This document shows positions 1 through 5,761 of a stretch of 8,910 nt of DNA, one piece after another. Location of the stretch: NCBI GenBank assembly GCA_017536845.1, contig JAFWCP010000037.1:1-8910 (forward strand). The letters are read 5' to 3'. The position numbers and the translations under genes are program-made. Origin of the DNA: Solobacterium sp. (GTDB taxonomy: Bacteria > Bacillota_I > Bacilli_A > Erysipelotrichales > Erysipelotrichaceae). The notes under the pieces were generated by a model. It saw nothing but the letters and a program-made list of their open reading frames with translations, was not told the origin of the DNA and ran no database searches. How positions within the stretch are numbered: position 1 is the stretch's first letter; the number at the start of each line of letters is the position of its first letter.

Positions 1-1917
1 CTTGTCGCCGACATGCAGGTCTTTGATTTCCAGAATGTCGCTTCTTAACAGAGCCCCGTCGAACTGGTCACGGTAGTCACGCAGCGGCATGCGGATGGCT
101 TCCTGAAGATCCTTCAGGGTAAAGGCGTCAATGTTGAGTTCCTTTGCCTTGTCGGCATCGAAGGTGATGTCGGGCTGGCCCAGAGCGGTGATGTTGTTGG
201 CTGCCATGAGCGCCCTTGCGGCTTCATAGGATTCCGGATGGATCGATGTCTGATCCAGCGGCTCCTCGCCGTCGATGATGCGCAGGAAACCGGCGCACTG
301 CTGGAAGGCCTTGGGACCAAGCTTCTTGACATTGTGCAGCTGTTCACGGTTGGTGAAGCGGCCGTTTTCATTGCGGTAGTTCACGATTTCCCTTGCCGTT
401 GCGGCATTGAGGCCGGAAATATGCGTGAGCAGTTCCTGGGATGCGGTATTCAGGTCGGCACCGGTGCGGTTGACAGCCTTCATGATGGCTTCGTCAAGAC
501 GCTCGGACAGGCGCTTCTGCGGCAGGTCATGCTGGTACTGGCCGACGCCGATGGACTTCGGGTCGATCTTGATCAGTTCGGCCAGCGGGTCAAGCAGACG
601 TCTGCCGATGGAGACGGCCGAACGTTCCTCAACCTGCAGGTCAGGGAATTCCTTACGGGCCGCTTCCTGGGCGGACCAGACGGACGCGCCGGCTTCGGAA
701 ACGATGGCATAGCTGACATTCAGCCCTTCTTCCCTGATGGTTTCGGCGACCAGCGTCTCGCTTTCACGGGAAGCGGTGCCGTTGCCGATGGCAATCAGGT
801 CAACCTTATATTTACGGATCATGTCCGCCAGCTTCTTCTTCGAAGGCGCCATATCGGTGTTGTTCTTGCGGAACGGATAGATCTTGTCGACCGTGAGCAT
901 CTTGCCGGTAGCATCAATGACCGCCAGCTTGCAGCCGTTATAGAAGCCCGGGTCAAAGCCAAGGACGGTCCTTCCCTTCAGCGGCGGCTGCAGGAGCAGC
1001 TTTTCAAGGTTGGTCGAGAAGATTTCAATGGACTTTTCGTGCGCCCGCTCGGAGAAATCGGAACGGATTTCCCTTTCGATGGACGGGAACAGAAGACGGT
1101 CGCAGCCGTCGTATGCAGCTTCCCTGATTTCCTTTTCGACAATGGTGTCCTGGCCCTTGAGCAGCGCCTTGCAGGCATCTTCCTTGAGGGCTTCATCATT
1201 GAAGGACAGGGTGACGGTAATCACCTTTTCCTTTTCCGCACGGTCGATGGCCATGACTCTGTGGTCAGCCAGCTGGGAGAGCTTCTCCGTGCGGTCGTAA
1301 TACATCTCGTAGACCTTCTTCTCGTCCTGGGCATCCTTCTTGAGCTTGGTGACGATGGAACCGGTGGCCAGGATGTTGTCCTTGAAGGCCCAGCGCTGCT
1401 GGGGATTGTCGGAAACAACTTCGGCGATGATGTCCTTGGCACCCTGAATCGCGTCTTTGACATCGGTGATTGTCTCGTTGAGGTATTTTGCTGCTTCTTC
1501 TTCGAGCGAACCCTCTTTCGGAAGGGCGAGCATCCAGTCGGCCAGCGGCTGCAGGCCGGCGTTGATGGCATTGGCAGCCCTTGTCTTTTTCTTCTGTGCG
1601 TACGGGCGGTAAAGGTCTTCCACCTGTGAAAGCTTTTCACAGGCCATGATGTCCGCCCTGATTTCATCGGTCAGCTTGCCCTGCTCTTCAATCAGCTTGA
1701 GGACAGCTTCCTTGCGTTCGGCCAGTTTGTTCTGGTAATCGTACTGTTTCTGGATGTACAGGATCTGCTCTTCATCCAGTCCCTTTGTCTGTTCCTTGCG
1801 GTATCTGGCAATAAACGGAACGGTATTGCCTTCTTCCAGCATGGCGAGTGTATTCTTCACCTGGTCAGCTGTAACCTTCAGCTCCGCGGCGATAATCCGG
1901 ATAATTTCCTCGTTCAT
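1..1917 (-). CDS. tex: Tex family transcription accessory / RNA-binding protein (C-terminus outside window)
   Basis: The reading frame is open from the ATG at 1917 down to base 1, giving 639 residues without a stop. The full-length family is about 700-780 residues, so the gene is cut by the window edge. The N-terminus (MNEEIIRIIAAEL, then FIARYRKEQTKGLDEEQI) is typical of Tex_N. A YqgF/RNase H-like core begins near residue 320 (GFDPGF, later IGNGTASRESE around 375-386). Helix-hairpin-helix segments follow (ELLTHISGLNAATAREIVNYR, about 490-550), then SIHPESY near 560. The visible end (ALLRSDILEIKDLHVGDK) is the linker that leads into the S1 domain, which is missing here. Tex proteins are cytoplasmic nucleic-acid-binding factors tied to transcription and RNA handling; the exact role in this organism is unknown. 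An AGGGGG Shine-Dalgarno lies at 1924-1929, and a possible TAGAAT -10 at 1940-1945 lacks a good -35. Confidence 0.96.
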   Translation of the reverse strand, partial: MNEEIIRIIAAELKVTADQVKNTLAMLEEGNTVPFIARYRKEQTKGLDEEQILYIQKQYDYQNKLAERKEAVLKLIEEQGKLTDEIRADIMACEKLSQVEDLYRPYAQKKKTRAANAINAGLQPLADWMLALPKEGSLEEEAAKYLNETITDVKDAIQGAKDIIAEVVSDNPQQRWAFKDNILATGSIVTKLKKDAQDEKKVYEMYYDRTEKLSQLADHRVMAIDRAEKEKVITVTLSFNDEALKEDACKALLKGQDTIVEKEIREAAYDGCDRLLFPSIEREIRSDFSERAHEKSIEIFSTNLEKLLLQPPLKGRTVLGFDPGFYNGCKLAVIDATGKMLTVDKIYPFRKNNTDMAPSKKKLADMIRKYKVDLIAIGNGTASRESETLVAETIREEGLNVSYAIVSEAGASVWSAQEAARKEFPDLQVEERSAVSIGRRLLDPLAELIKIDPKSIGVGQYQHDLPQKRLSERLDEAIMKAVNRTGADLNTASQELLTHISGLNAATAREIVNYRNENGRFTNREQLHNVKKLGPKAFQQCAGFLRIIDGEEPLDQTSIHPESYEAARALMAANNITALGQPDITFDADKAKELNIDAFTLKDLQEAIRMPLRDYRDQFDGALLRSDILEIKDLHVGDK

Positions 1918-1993
1918 ATAAAACCCCCTGTAAGCTTCTATTCTATCACGAATCGGGGAAACGTTTCTTAAGATTTTCTGCTTTTGCGTATAT

Positions 1994-2009
1994 ATATCAA
2001 ATTGATATC
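1994..2009. promoter_or_regulatory. Operator-like inverted repeat, upstream copy
   Basis: The sequence ATATCA-AAT-TGATATC has perfect 6-bp arms around a 3-base centre. The same arms and spacing recur at 2070-2086. It lies between tex (minus) and the RHH gene (plus), 77 bp centre to centre from the second copy. Two matching dyads in one divergent intergenic region suggest a DNA-binding protein site, perhaps for the RHH protein encoded just downstream. The protein assignment is inference. Confidence 0.5.
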
Positions 2010-2049
2010 ACAATCATGCGAATTCGATTCATTTTTTCATCAGAACCTC

Positions 2050-2077
2050 TTGACAGCAAAGTTTTTGGTGATATCAT
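2050..2077 (+). promoter_or_regulatory. Sigma-A type promoter for the RHH-SPFH operon
   Basis: A consensus -35, TTGACA, at 2050-2055 is followed after 16 bp by a -10 of TATCAT at 2072-2077. It points toward the operon starting at 2232, which gives an untranslated leader of about 145 bases. The -10 lies inside the second inverted repeat (2070-2086), so a protein bound there would block RNA polymerase. Confidence 0.6.
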
Positions 2078-2086
2078 CTTGATATC
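2070..2086. promoter_or_regulatory. Operator-like inverted repeat overlapping the -10
   Basis: GATATCA-TCT-TGATATC is a perfect 7-bp inverted repeat with a 3-base centre. It covers the putative -10 (2072-2077) and shares its arms and spacing with the copy at 1994-2009. Its position is typical of a repressor operator. RHH proteins usually repress their own genes by binding paired short dyads, so autoregulation by the 2232 gene is a fair hypothesis, but no homologous operator was compared. Confidence 0.55.
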
Positions 2087-2100
2087 GATCCAATTTGTAT

Positions 2101-2171
2101 CTGATTGGCAGATGCAGAATCAGCCGGATTCCCGGTGCATCCGGCAGCGGTCGCGGGTATTCACGCACCGG
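2101..2171 (+). promoter_or_regulatory. Structured 5' leader: hairpin plus possible H-type pseudoknot
   Basis: Three perfect pairings can be drawn. CTGATT (2101-2106) pairs with AATCAG (2118-2123). GCCGGAT (2123-2129) pairs with ATCCGGC (2139-2145) around a 9-base loop. CCGGTGC inside that loop (2132-2138) pairs with GCACCGG (2165-2171). The last two together form an H-type pseudoknot with a loop of about 19 bases. A purine-rich stretch and the start codon follow about 50-60 bases later. I do not recognise a known riboswitch class. The fold was done by hand and has no covariation support. Confidence 0.35.
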
Positions 2172-2231
2172 CTTAACACAGTGAAAGAAACATGAGATAG
2201 GAACCGCAAAAGGGAGAAAGGATCCGTGGTC

Positions 2232-2552
2232 ATGCGTACGGAAGTAAGACCGCAGCGGTGTTTATGCGAACCTGTGGCGGAGATGCTGCAGGCACAGCTG
2301 AAATTCAGCGAAACACTCTTTGCAGAACTGGAGAAATGGACGGAAGAAAAGCAATTTATGGCAGAAAAGAAACAGGTACCGCTGCGACTCAGCGAAGAGC
2401 TCTATTCAGAGCTGGCAAAATGGGCAGAAGAAGATTTCCGAAGCGTCAACGGACAGATCGAATTTCTTCTCACCGAATGTGCGAAGGCACATAAGAAAAG
2501 CGGAAGATACATACCTGAACAGGTAAGAAACAGTTATAAGGAGGAAAATTAA
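2232..2552 (+). CDS. Arc-type ribbon-helix-helix DNA-binding protein with partial internal duplication
   Basis: This is a 106-residue protein from ATG 2232. A GTG at 2226 would add two residues; AAAGGA (2217-2222) sits 9 bases before the ATG. Residues 48-80 form a typical Arc/RHH unit: strand QVPLRLSEE, helix LYSELAKWAEEDF, then SVNGQIEFLL as the second helix. Residues 20-39 repeat the strand and first helix (LKFSETLFAELEKWTEE against LRLSEELYSELAKWAEE) but lack the second helix. An alternative start at M43 (2358) would give a 64-residue protein of usual family size, though its Shine-Dalgarno is weak. RHH dimers bind DNA through the beta strand. The gene is first in an operon with the SPFH gene, three bases upstream of it, and may regulate that operon through the dyads at 1994 and 2070. 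The C-terminal tail (KKSGRYIPEQVRNSYKEEN) is not recognised. Confidence 0.82.
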   Translation: MRTEVRPQRCLCEPVAEMLQAQLKFSETLFAELEKWTEEKQFMAEKKQVPLRLSEELYSELAKWAEEDFRSVNGQIEFLLTECAKAHKKSGRYIPEQVRNSYKEEN

Positions 2553-2555
2553 GGT

Positions 2556-3476
2556 ATGATTTTTATTTTCGTATTAGTGGTTCTCCTGCTTCTGGCGGCG
2601 ATCATCGCGACATGCGTGCACATCGTCCCCCAGCAGAGCGCCTACGTTGTTGAACGTCTCGGCCGTTATCAGGCCACATGGGAAGCCGGCATCCATCTCA
2701 AGATGCCGTTCATCGACAGGATTGTCCGCAAGGTGCTGCTGAAGGAACAGGTTGCTGACTTCGCGCCCCAGCCGGTTATCACAAAAGATAACGTCACCAT
2801 GCAGATTGACTCGGTAGTCTATTTCCGGATCACCGACCCGAAGCTCTATGCGTACGGCGTCGAAAACCCGATCATGGCAATGGAAAACCTGACCGCCACA
2901 ACCCTGAGAAACATTATCGGTGACCTTGAACTCGATGCCACCCTGACATCGCGTGAAAAGATCAACTCGCAGATGCTGCAGACAATCGACTATGCGACCG
3001 ACCCCTGGGGCATCCTGGTCAACCGTGTCGAGCTGAAGAACATCCAGCCGCCGGCAGCCATCCGTGAAGCGATGGAAAAGCAGATGAAGGCTGAACGTGA
3101 AAAGCGTGCCGCCATCCTGACCGCCGAAGGTGAAAAGCAGTCCATGATCCTGACCGCCGAAGGCAAGAAGGAATCGGCCGTCCTGCAGGCAGAAGCCAAC
3201 AAGCAGGCAACCATCCTCGCCGCCGAAGCGGAGAAGGAAAAGGAAATCAAGGAAGCGGAAGGCCGCGCCGCGGCAATCCGTGCCATCCACGAAGCAACCG
3301 CGGAAGGTCTTAAGGCCATCAAGGATGCCGGCGCCGATGAAGCGGTCATCAAGCTCAAGAGCCTGGAGGCGTTTGAAGCTGCCGCCAACGGCCAGGCAAC
3401 CAAGATCATCATCCCTTCGGACATTTCCTCCGTAGCCGGTCTTGCCAAGGGACTGATTGAAGCGTCGAAAGGCTGA
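2556..3476 (+). CDS. SPFH / band 7 (stomatin-like) membrane protein
   Basis: The protein has 306 residues. Residues 1-22 are an N-terminal membrane anchor (MIFIFVLVVLLLLAAIIATC). An SPFH domain follows (VPQQSAYVVERLGRY, GIHLKMPFID, DNVTMQIDSVVYFRITDP, LRNIIGDLELDATLTSREKIN, WGILVNRVELKNIQPP, roughly 25-165). Residues 172-237 form an alanine/glutamate-rich coiled coil built from 11-residue repeats. The C-terminal tail contains ATKIIIPSDISS. Proteins of the stomatin/QmcA/HflK group form large ring- or cage-like membrane oligomers and affect proteases, lipid domains or envelope stress; the specific partner here is unknown. AAGGAGG at 2538-2544, inside the end of the RHH gene, supports the start. 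The next gene begins two bases after the stop, so the operon is tight. No NfeD gene is adjacent. Confidence 0.95.
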   Translation: MIFIFVLVVLLLLAAIIATCVHIVPQQSAYVVERLGRYQATWEAGIHLKMPFIDRIVRKVLLKEQVADFAPQPVITKDNVTMQIDSVVYFRITDPKLYAYGVENPIMAMENLTATTLRNIIGDLELDATLTSREKINSQMLQTIDYATDPWGILVNRVELKNIQPPAAIREAMEKQMKAEREKRAAILTAEGEKQSMILTAEGKKESAVLQAEANKQATILAAEAEKEKEIKEAEGRAAAIRAIHEATAEGLKAIKDAGADEAVIKLKSLEAFEAAANGQATKIIIPSDISSVAGLAKGLIEASKG

Positions 3477-3478
3477 TC

Positions 3479-3772
3479 ATGTATGCTCTGTTCCCGCTGA
3501 TCCCGATGATCCTGACCGGGCTGGTCATCATCCTTGTCCTGATCAGCAGCATCGCCAGGATCAGCTCCCAGAACTGGTCCGTCAGCCGCGGCCAGCGCGG
3601 GTACACGAAGGACTTTATCCCGCAGGACGCGGATATGGACCATCCGGCGAGTCATGCCAGTGACAACCTCAACGGTGTCCGCGGCGGCGTCATCCGGCAT
3701 GACGATCCTGAACCCGGCTACGTCGTCCTGAACGGCCGCAAGCGCCGCATCAGCGACTGCAAGAACCTGTAA
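3479..3772 (+). CDS. Small single-pass membrane protein, SPFH operon partner
   Basis: The 97-residue product is not assigned to a named family. Residues 4-29 (LFPLIPMILTGLVIILVLIS) form one strong hydrophobic segment. A polar, basic and then acidic tail of about 65 residues follows, ending in PGYVVLNGRKRRISDCKNL. The start lies two bases after the SPFH stop with AAAGG at 3468-3472, so co-translation with the SPFH gene is likely. The position suggests a membrane partner of the SPFH oligomer, in the slot where many operons carry NfeD, but it lacks the OB-fold and multiple membrane helices of NfeD. Orientation is likely N-out with a cytoplasmic tail given the basic residues after the helix (inference). 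A strong terminator follows. Confidence 0.8.
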   Translation: MYALFPLIPMILTGLVIILVLISSIARISSQNWSVSRGQRGYTKDFIPQDADMDHPASHASDNLNGVRGGVIRHDDPEPGYVVLNGRKRRISDCKNL

Positions 3773-3810
3773 ACAGAAAAACACTCCCCTCACCGAGTGA
3801 ACAGAAGTGA

Positions 3811-3849
3811 AAAGGACGGTCAGTGCGTATCGCGCACGAACCGTCCTTT
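3811..3849 (+). terminator. Intrinsic terminator, possibly bidirectional
   Basis: AAAGGACGGT (3811-3820) pairs perfectly with ACCGTCCTTT (3840-3849), with a further GTGCG/CGCAC pairing inside the loop. A T-rich tail (TTTCTCATTTCTTTTCTT) follows on the plus strand. It ends the RHH-SPFH operon. On the minus strand the run TTTTCACTTC after the hairpin could also serve the convergent TCD1-like gene, whose stop is at 3851-3853. Confidence 0.85.
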
Positions 3850-3850
3850 C

Positions 3851-4147
3851 TCATTTCTTTTCTTCCCACGTAAGCCCGACTTCAAAGGCCAGTTCGCCTG
3901 AACCCTTGATCACCCAGGCCTGCGCCTCGCCGGAATAGCCCATGGAGAATGTCATGGTGACTGCGGAAGGTTTTTGATCCAGCCGGGCAATGGCTTCGGT
4001 GCCGCTGTTGACGATGCCGGCCAGAACCGGCGTCAGCTTCGCGAAGATATCTTCCGCACTGCGGATACCCCTGCTTTCACAGTCGGAAAGGCGGACATCT
4101 TCAATCACGACATCCGCGTCGTTGATGGTTGTTTTCAGATACGTCAT
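3851..4147 (-). CDS. Small protein resembling trypsin-co-occurring domain 1 (TCD1 / CU044_2847 family)
   Basis: The 98-residue product matches the TCD1 pattern as I know it. An N-terminal beta-rich part (TTINDADVVIEDVRL) is followed by a helical stretch with FAKLTPVLAGIV, then PSAVTMTFSMGYSGEAQAWV, and finally GELAFEVGLTW ending at W94. The family signature is a strand with a phenylalanine-glycine-like turn, a small-residue helix/strand, and a closing V-x-L-x-W. TCD1 proteins are usually found beside trypsin-like proteases or as parts of predicted conflict and sensing systems; no protease is present here. GAGGAG (4154-4159) lies six bases before the ATG and overlaps the stop of the upstream chorismate mutase-like gene, so the two are co-transcribed and probably translationally coupled. 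The function is unknown. The family call rests on motif memory alone. Confidence 0.7.
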   Translation of the reverse strand: MTYLKTTINDADVVIEDVRLSDCESRGIRSAEDIFAKLTPVLAGIVNSGTEAIARLDQKPSAVTMTFSMGYSGEAQAWVIKGSGELAFEVGLTWEEKK

Positions 4148-4157
4148 AATGCTCTCC

Positions 4158-4442
4158 TCACTGTATGCCCTTTTCCCGGGCGATCTCCTGCTGGTACAGC
4201 TTTGATTCCCTCAGGATCGCCAGATAGACTTCACGAAAATGTTCTCTGACCTTTTCATCGGTGATGCGCCGCGTATTGGCGGCGATGATTTCCGCCTCCC
4301 GGCCCGGCACATACACCGGCAGGTCATGCTCGATTTTATAGGCGATGATGGTTCTGACCGCTTCAAACCGTTTTGTAAACAGGGCGGCAATTTCCCTGTC
4401 GATTTCGTCGATGACTGCCCTGGCCTGATCTAGTTCTGTCAT
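4158..4442 (-). CDS. AroQ-type chorismate mutase-like protein
   Basis: The 94-residue all-helical protein aligns with the E. coli AroQ-type mutase domain. Equivalents of the active-site residues are present: R8 (Arg11), R25 (Arg28), K36 (Lys39), R48 (Arg51), E49 (Glu52), S80 (Ser84) and Q84 (Gln88). The usual aspartate in the PVxDPxRE loop is V45 here (LPVYVPGREAE). The enzyme would convert chorismate to prephenate in phenylalanine/tyrosine synthesis, in the cytoplasm. It is a stand-alone domain with no fused prephenate dehydratase or dehydrogenase and no aromatic-pathway gene nearby, so a side role or another isochorismate-like substrate is possible. AGAGGA lies 8 bases before the ATG. It is followed closely by the TCD1-like gene and diverges from the ATP-grasp gene. 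Confidence 0.85.
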   Translation of the reverse strand: MTELDQARAVIDEIDREIAALFTKRFEAVRTIIAYKIEHDLPVYVPGREAEIIAANTRRITDEKVREHFREVYLAILRESKLYQQEIAREKGIQ

Positions 4443-4524
4443 TTTTGTTTCCTCTGTCTGTTTATTTTACATCATTTACAGAAAAACCTGCCTGTTTCTT
4501 TTTTCATTCTGCGCTGTGATGTGA

Positions 4525-4530
4525 TAAAAT
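4525..4530 (+). promoter_or_regulatory. Extended -10 for the ATP-grasp operon
   Basis: TAAAAT at 4525-4530 is preceded by TGA (4522-4524), which fits an extended -10 (TGn). The -35 region (TTTCAT near 4502-4507) is poor. The start codon at 4559 lies about 29 bases downstream, with AAGAGGTG at 4546-4553 as Shine-Dalgarno. The divergent chorismate mutase-like gene must have its promoter in the same 116-base gap; a TAAAAT on the minus strand near 4463-4468 is a candidate without a clear -35. Confidence 0.4.
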
Positions 4531-4558
4531 TCTGCCGTATAAAAGAAGAGGTGCAACC

Positions 4559-5761
4559 ATGGGTAAGAATTTTGTATTTATATCACCGACATTCCCGCCT
4601 ACGTATTATCAGTTCCCCCGTGCCTGGATGCAGCTGGGCGGCAACGCACTCTGCATCGGTGAAGACACCGAAGAAAACATGTCTCCCGAGATGCGGTCTT
4701 CGTTCACCGATTATTACCGGGTTGATTCCCTGATGGATTATGATCAGGTTTACCGTGCCGTCGCCTATTTTGCCTTCAAGTACGGCAAGATCGACTGGCT
4801 CGAAAGCAACAACGAGTTCTGGCTTGAACAGGATGCGAAACTCCGTACGGATTTCAACATTGCCACCGGTGACCATACCGAAAACGTCATCCGTTTCCGT
4901 CGCAAGAGCGGCATGAAGAAGTTCTACGAACAGGCCGGTGTTCCTGTTGCAAGATATCACCTTGCTTCTACATATGAAGAAGGAAAGAAGTTCATCGAAG
5001 AGGTCGGGTATCCGATCGTCGCCAAGCCGGACAACGGCGTCGGCGCCAATGCAACATGGAAGATCAGCAACGACGAAGAGCTGAAGAATTTCTATACCAG
5101 GGATATTAAGACCCAGTACATCATGGAAGAGTACATCCCCGGCTACATTGTGTCCTTTGACGGCATCACCGACCAGGACAACAACATCATCTTCAAGACC
5201 AGTCATACCTTCCCCGACCCGATCATGAACATCGTCAATGATGAGGCCGAATGCTATTACTGGTCGGAAAGGGAGATTCCCGAAGATCTGAACAAATACG
5301 GCGAGGCGGTCATCCACGCCTTCAACATCAAAGGCCGTTTCTTCCATACCGAATACTTCCGCCTGACCGAGGACAAGGCAGGTCTTGGCAAAAAGGGCGA
5401 CCTCGTCGGCCTGGAAGTCAACATGCGTCCGCCCGGAGGCTGGACACCTGACATGATGAACTATGCCAATGACATCAATGTCTATCAGATCTATGCCAGC
5501 ATGGCGATGTACAATGACGGCCTCTATGAGACAACAAGGCCGTATCACGCCGTCTATGTCGGCCGCCGTGACCGTCTGGAACACCTGTATACCCGCAGCC
5601 CCCTCGACATTGAGAGAAGGTTCCCGGGTGCGGTGCGGATGCACGGCTGGATGCCCGAGCTGCTGGGCGAAGCGATGGGCAATGAATACTATGTCGCCCG
5701 TTTCAAAGACAAAGAGAAAGTTGAGGAATTTATCCGGTTTGTACTGGAAAAGAGAGCATGA
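4559..5761 (+). CDS. ATP-grasp domain carboxylate-amine ligase-like protein
   Basis: The 400-residue protein has a pre-ATP-grasp N-terminal domain (KNFVFISPTFPPTYYQF, then a stretch ending in DWLESNNEFWLEQDA). The nucleotide-binding fold follows. YPIVAKPDNGVG (151-162) carries K156, the likely ATP phosphate ligand. IMEEYIPG (188-195) carries the hinge glutamates E190/E191. GLEVNMRPPGGW (from about 284) carries E286, N288 and R290 for metal and phosphate binding. ATP-grasp enzymes activate a carboxylate as acyl phosphate and join it to an amine, thiol or hydroxyl group; the substrate cannot be read from this sequence. The set differs from purine-pathway, D-Ala-D-Ala ligase and carbamoyl-phosphate enzymes, which have other flanking domains. 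Its stop overlaps the start of the esterase gene (ATGA at 5758-5761), so the two products probably act together. Confidence 0.92.
   Translation: MGKNFVFISPTFPPTYYQFPRAWMQLGGNALCIGEDTEENMSPEMRSSFTDYYRVDSLMDYDQVYRAVAYFAFKYGKIDWLESNNEFWLEQDAKLRTDFNIATGDHTENVIRFRRKSGMKKFYEQAGVPVARYHLASTYEEGKKFIEEVGYPIVAKPDNGVGANATWKISNDEELKNFYTRDIKTQYIMEEYIPGYIVSFDGITDQDNNIIFKTSHTFPDPIMNIVNDEAECYYWSEREIPEDLNKYGEAVIHAFNIKGRFFHTEYFRLTEDKAGLGKKGDLVGLEVNMRPPGGWTPDMMNYANDINVYQIYASMAMYNDGLYETTRPYHAVYVGRRDRLEHLYTRSPLDIERRFPGAVRMHGWMPELLGEAMGNEYYVARFKDKEKVEEFIRFVLEKRA

Noticed and set aside
238..1629. A 463-residue plus-strand open frame
   Set aside because: It lies antisense to tex, whose full protein reads clearly as a conserved family on the other strand. 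The open frame comes from GC-rich codon bias and has no recognisable domain.
2019..2026. CGAATTCG palindrome between the two dyads
   Set aside because: It is short, does not recur and does not share arms with the operator-like repeats; a chance palindrome is likely.
2123..2171. Known riboswitch class (cobalamin, guanidine-III, preQ1)
   Set aside because: The pseudoknot shape invites this, but none of the conserved sequence boxes that I know for these classes is present.
2574..3793. Long minus-strand open frames (238 and 267 residues)
   Set aside because: They are antisense to the SPFH gene and its partner and mirror the repetitive coiled-coil codons; no Shine-Dalgarno or family match.
3782..3799. 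CACTC/GAGTG hairpin just before the strong terminator
   Set aside because: Only five base pairs with no T-run; the hairpin at 3811-3849 explains termination.
4583..5644. A 353-residue minus-strand open frame
   Set aside because: It is the antisense shadow of the ATP-grasp gene, which has intact catalytic motifs.
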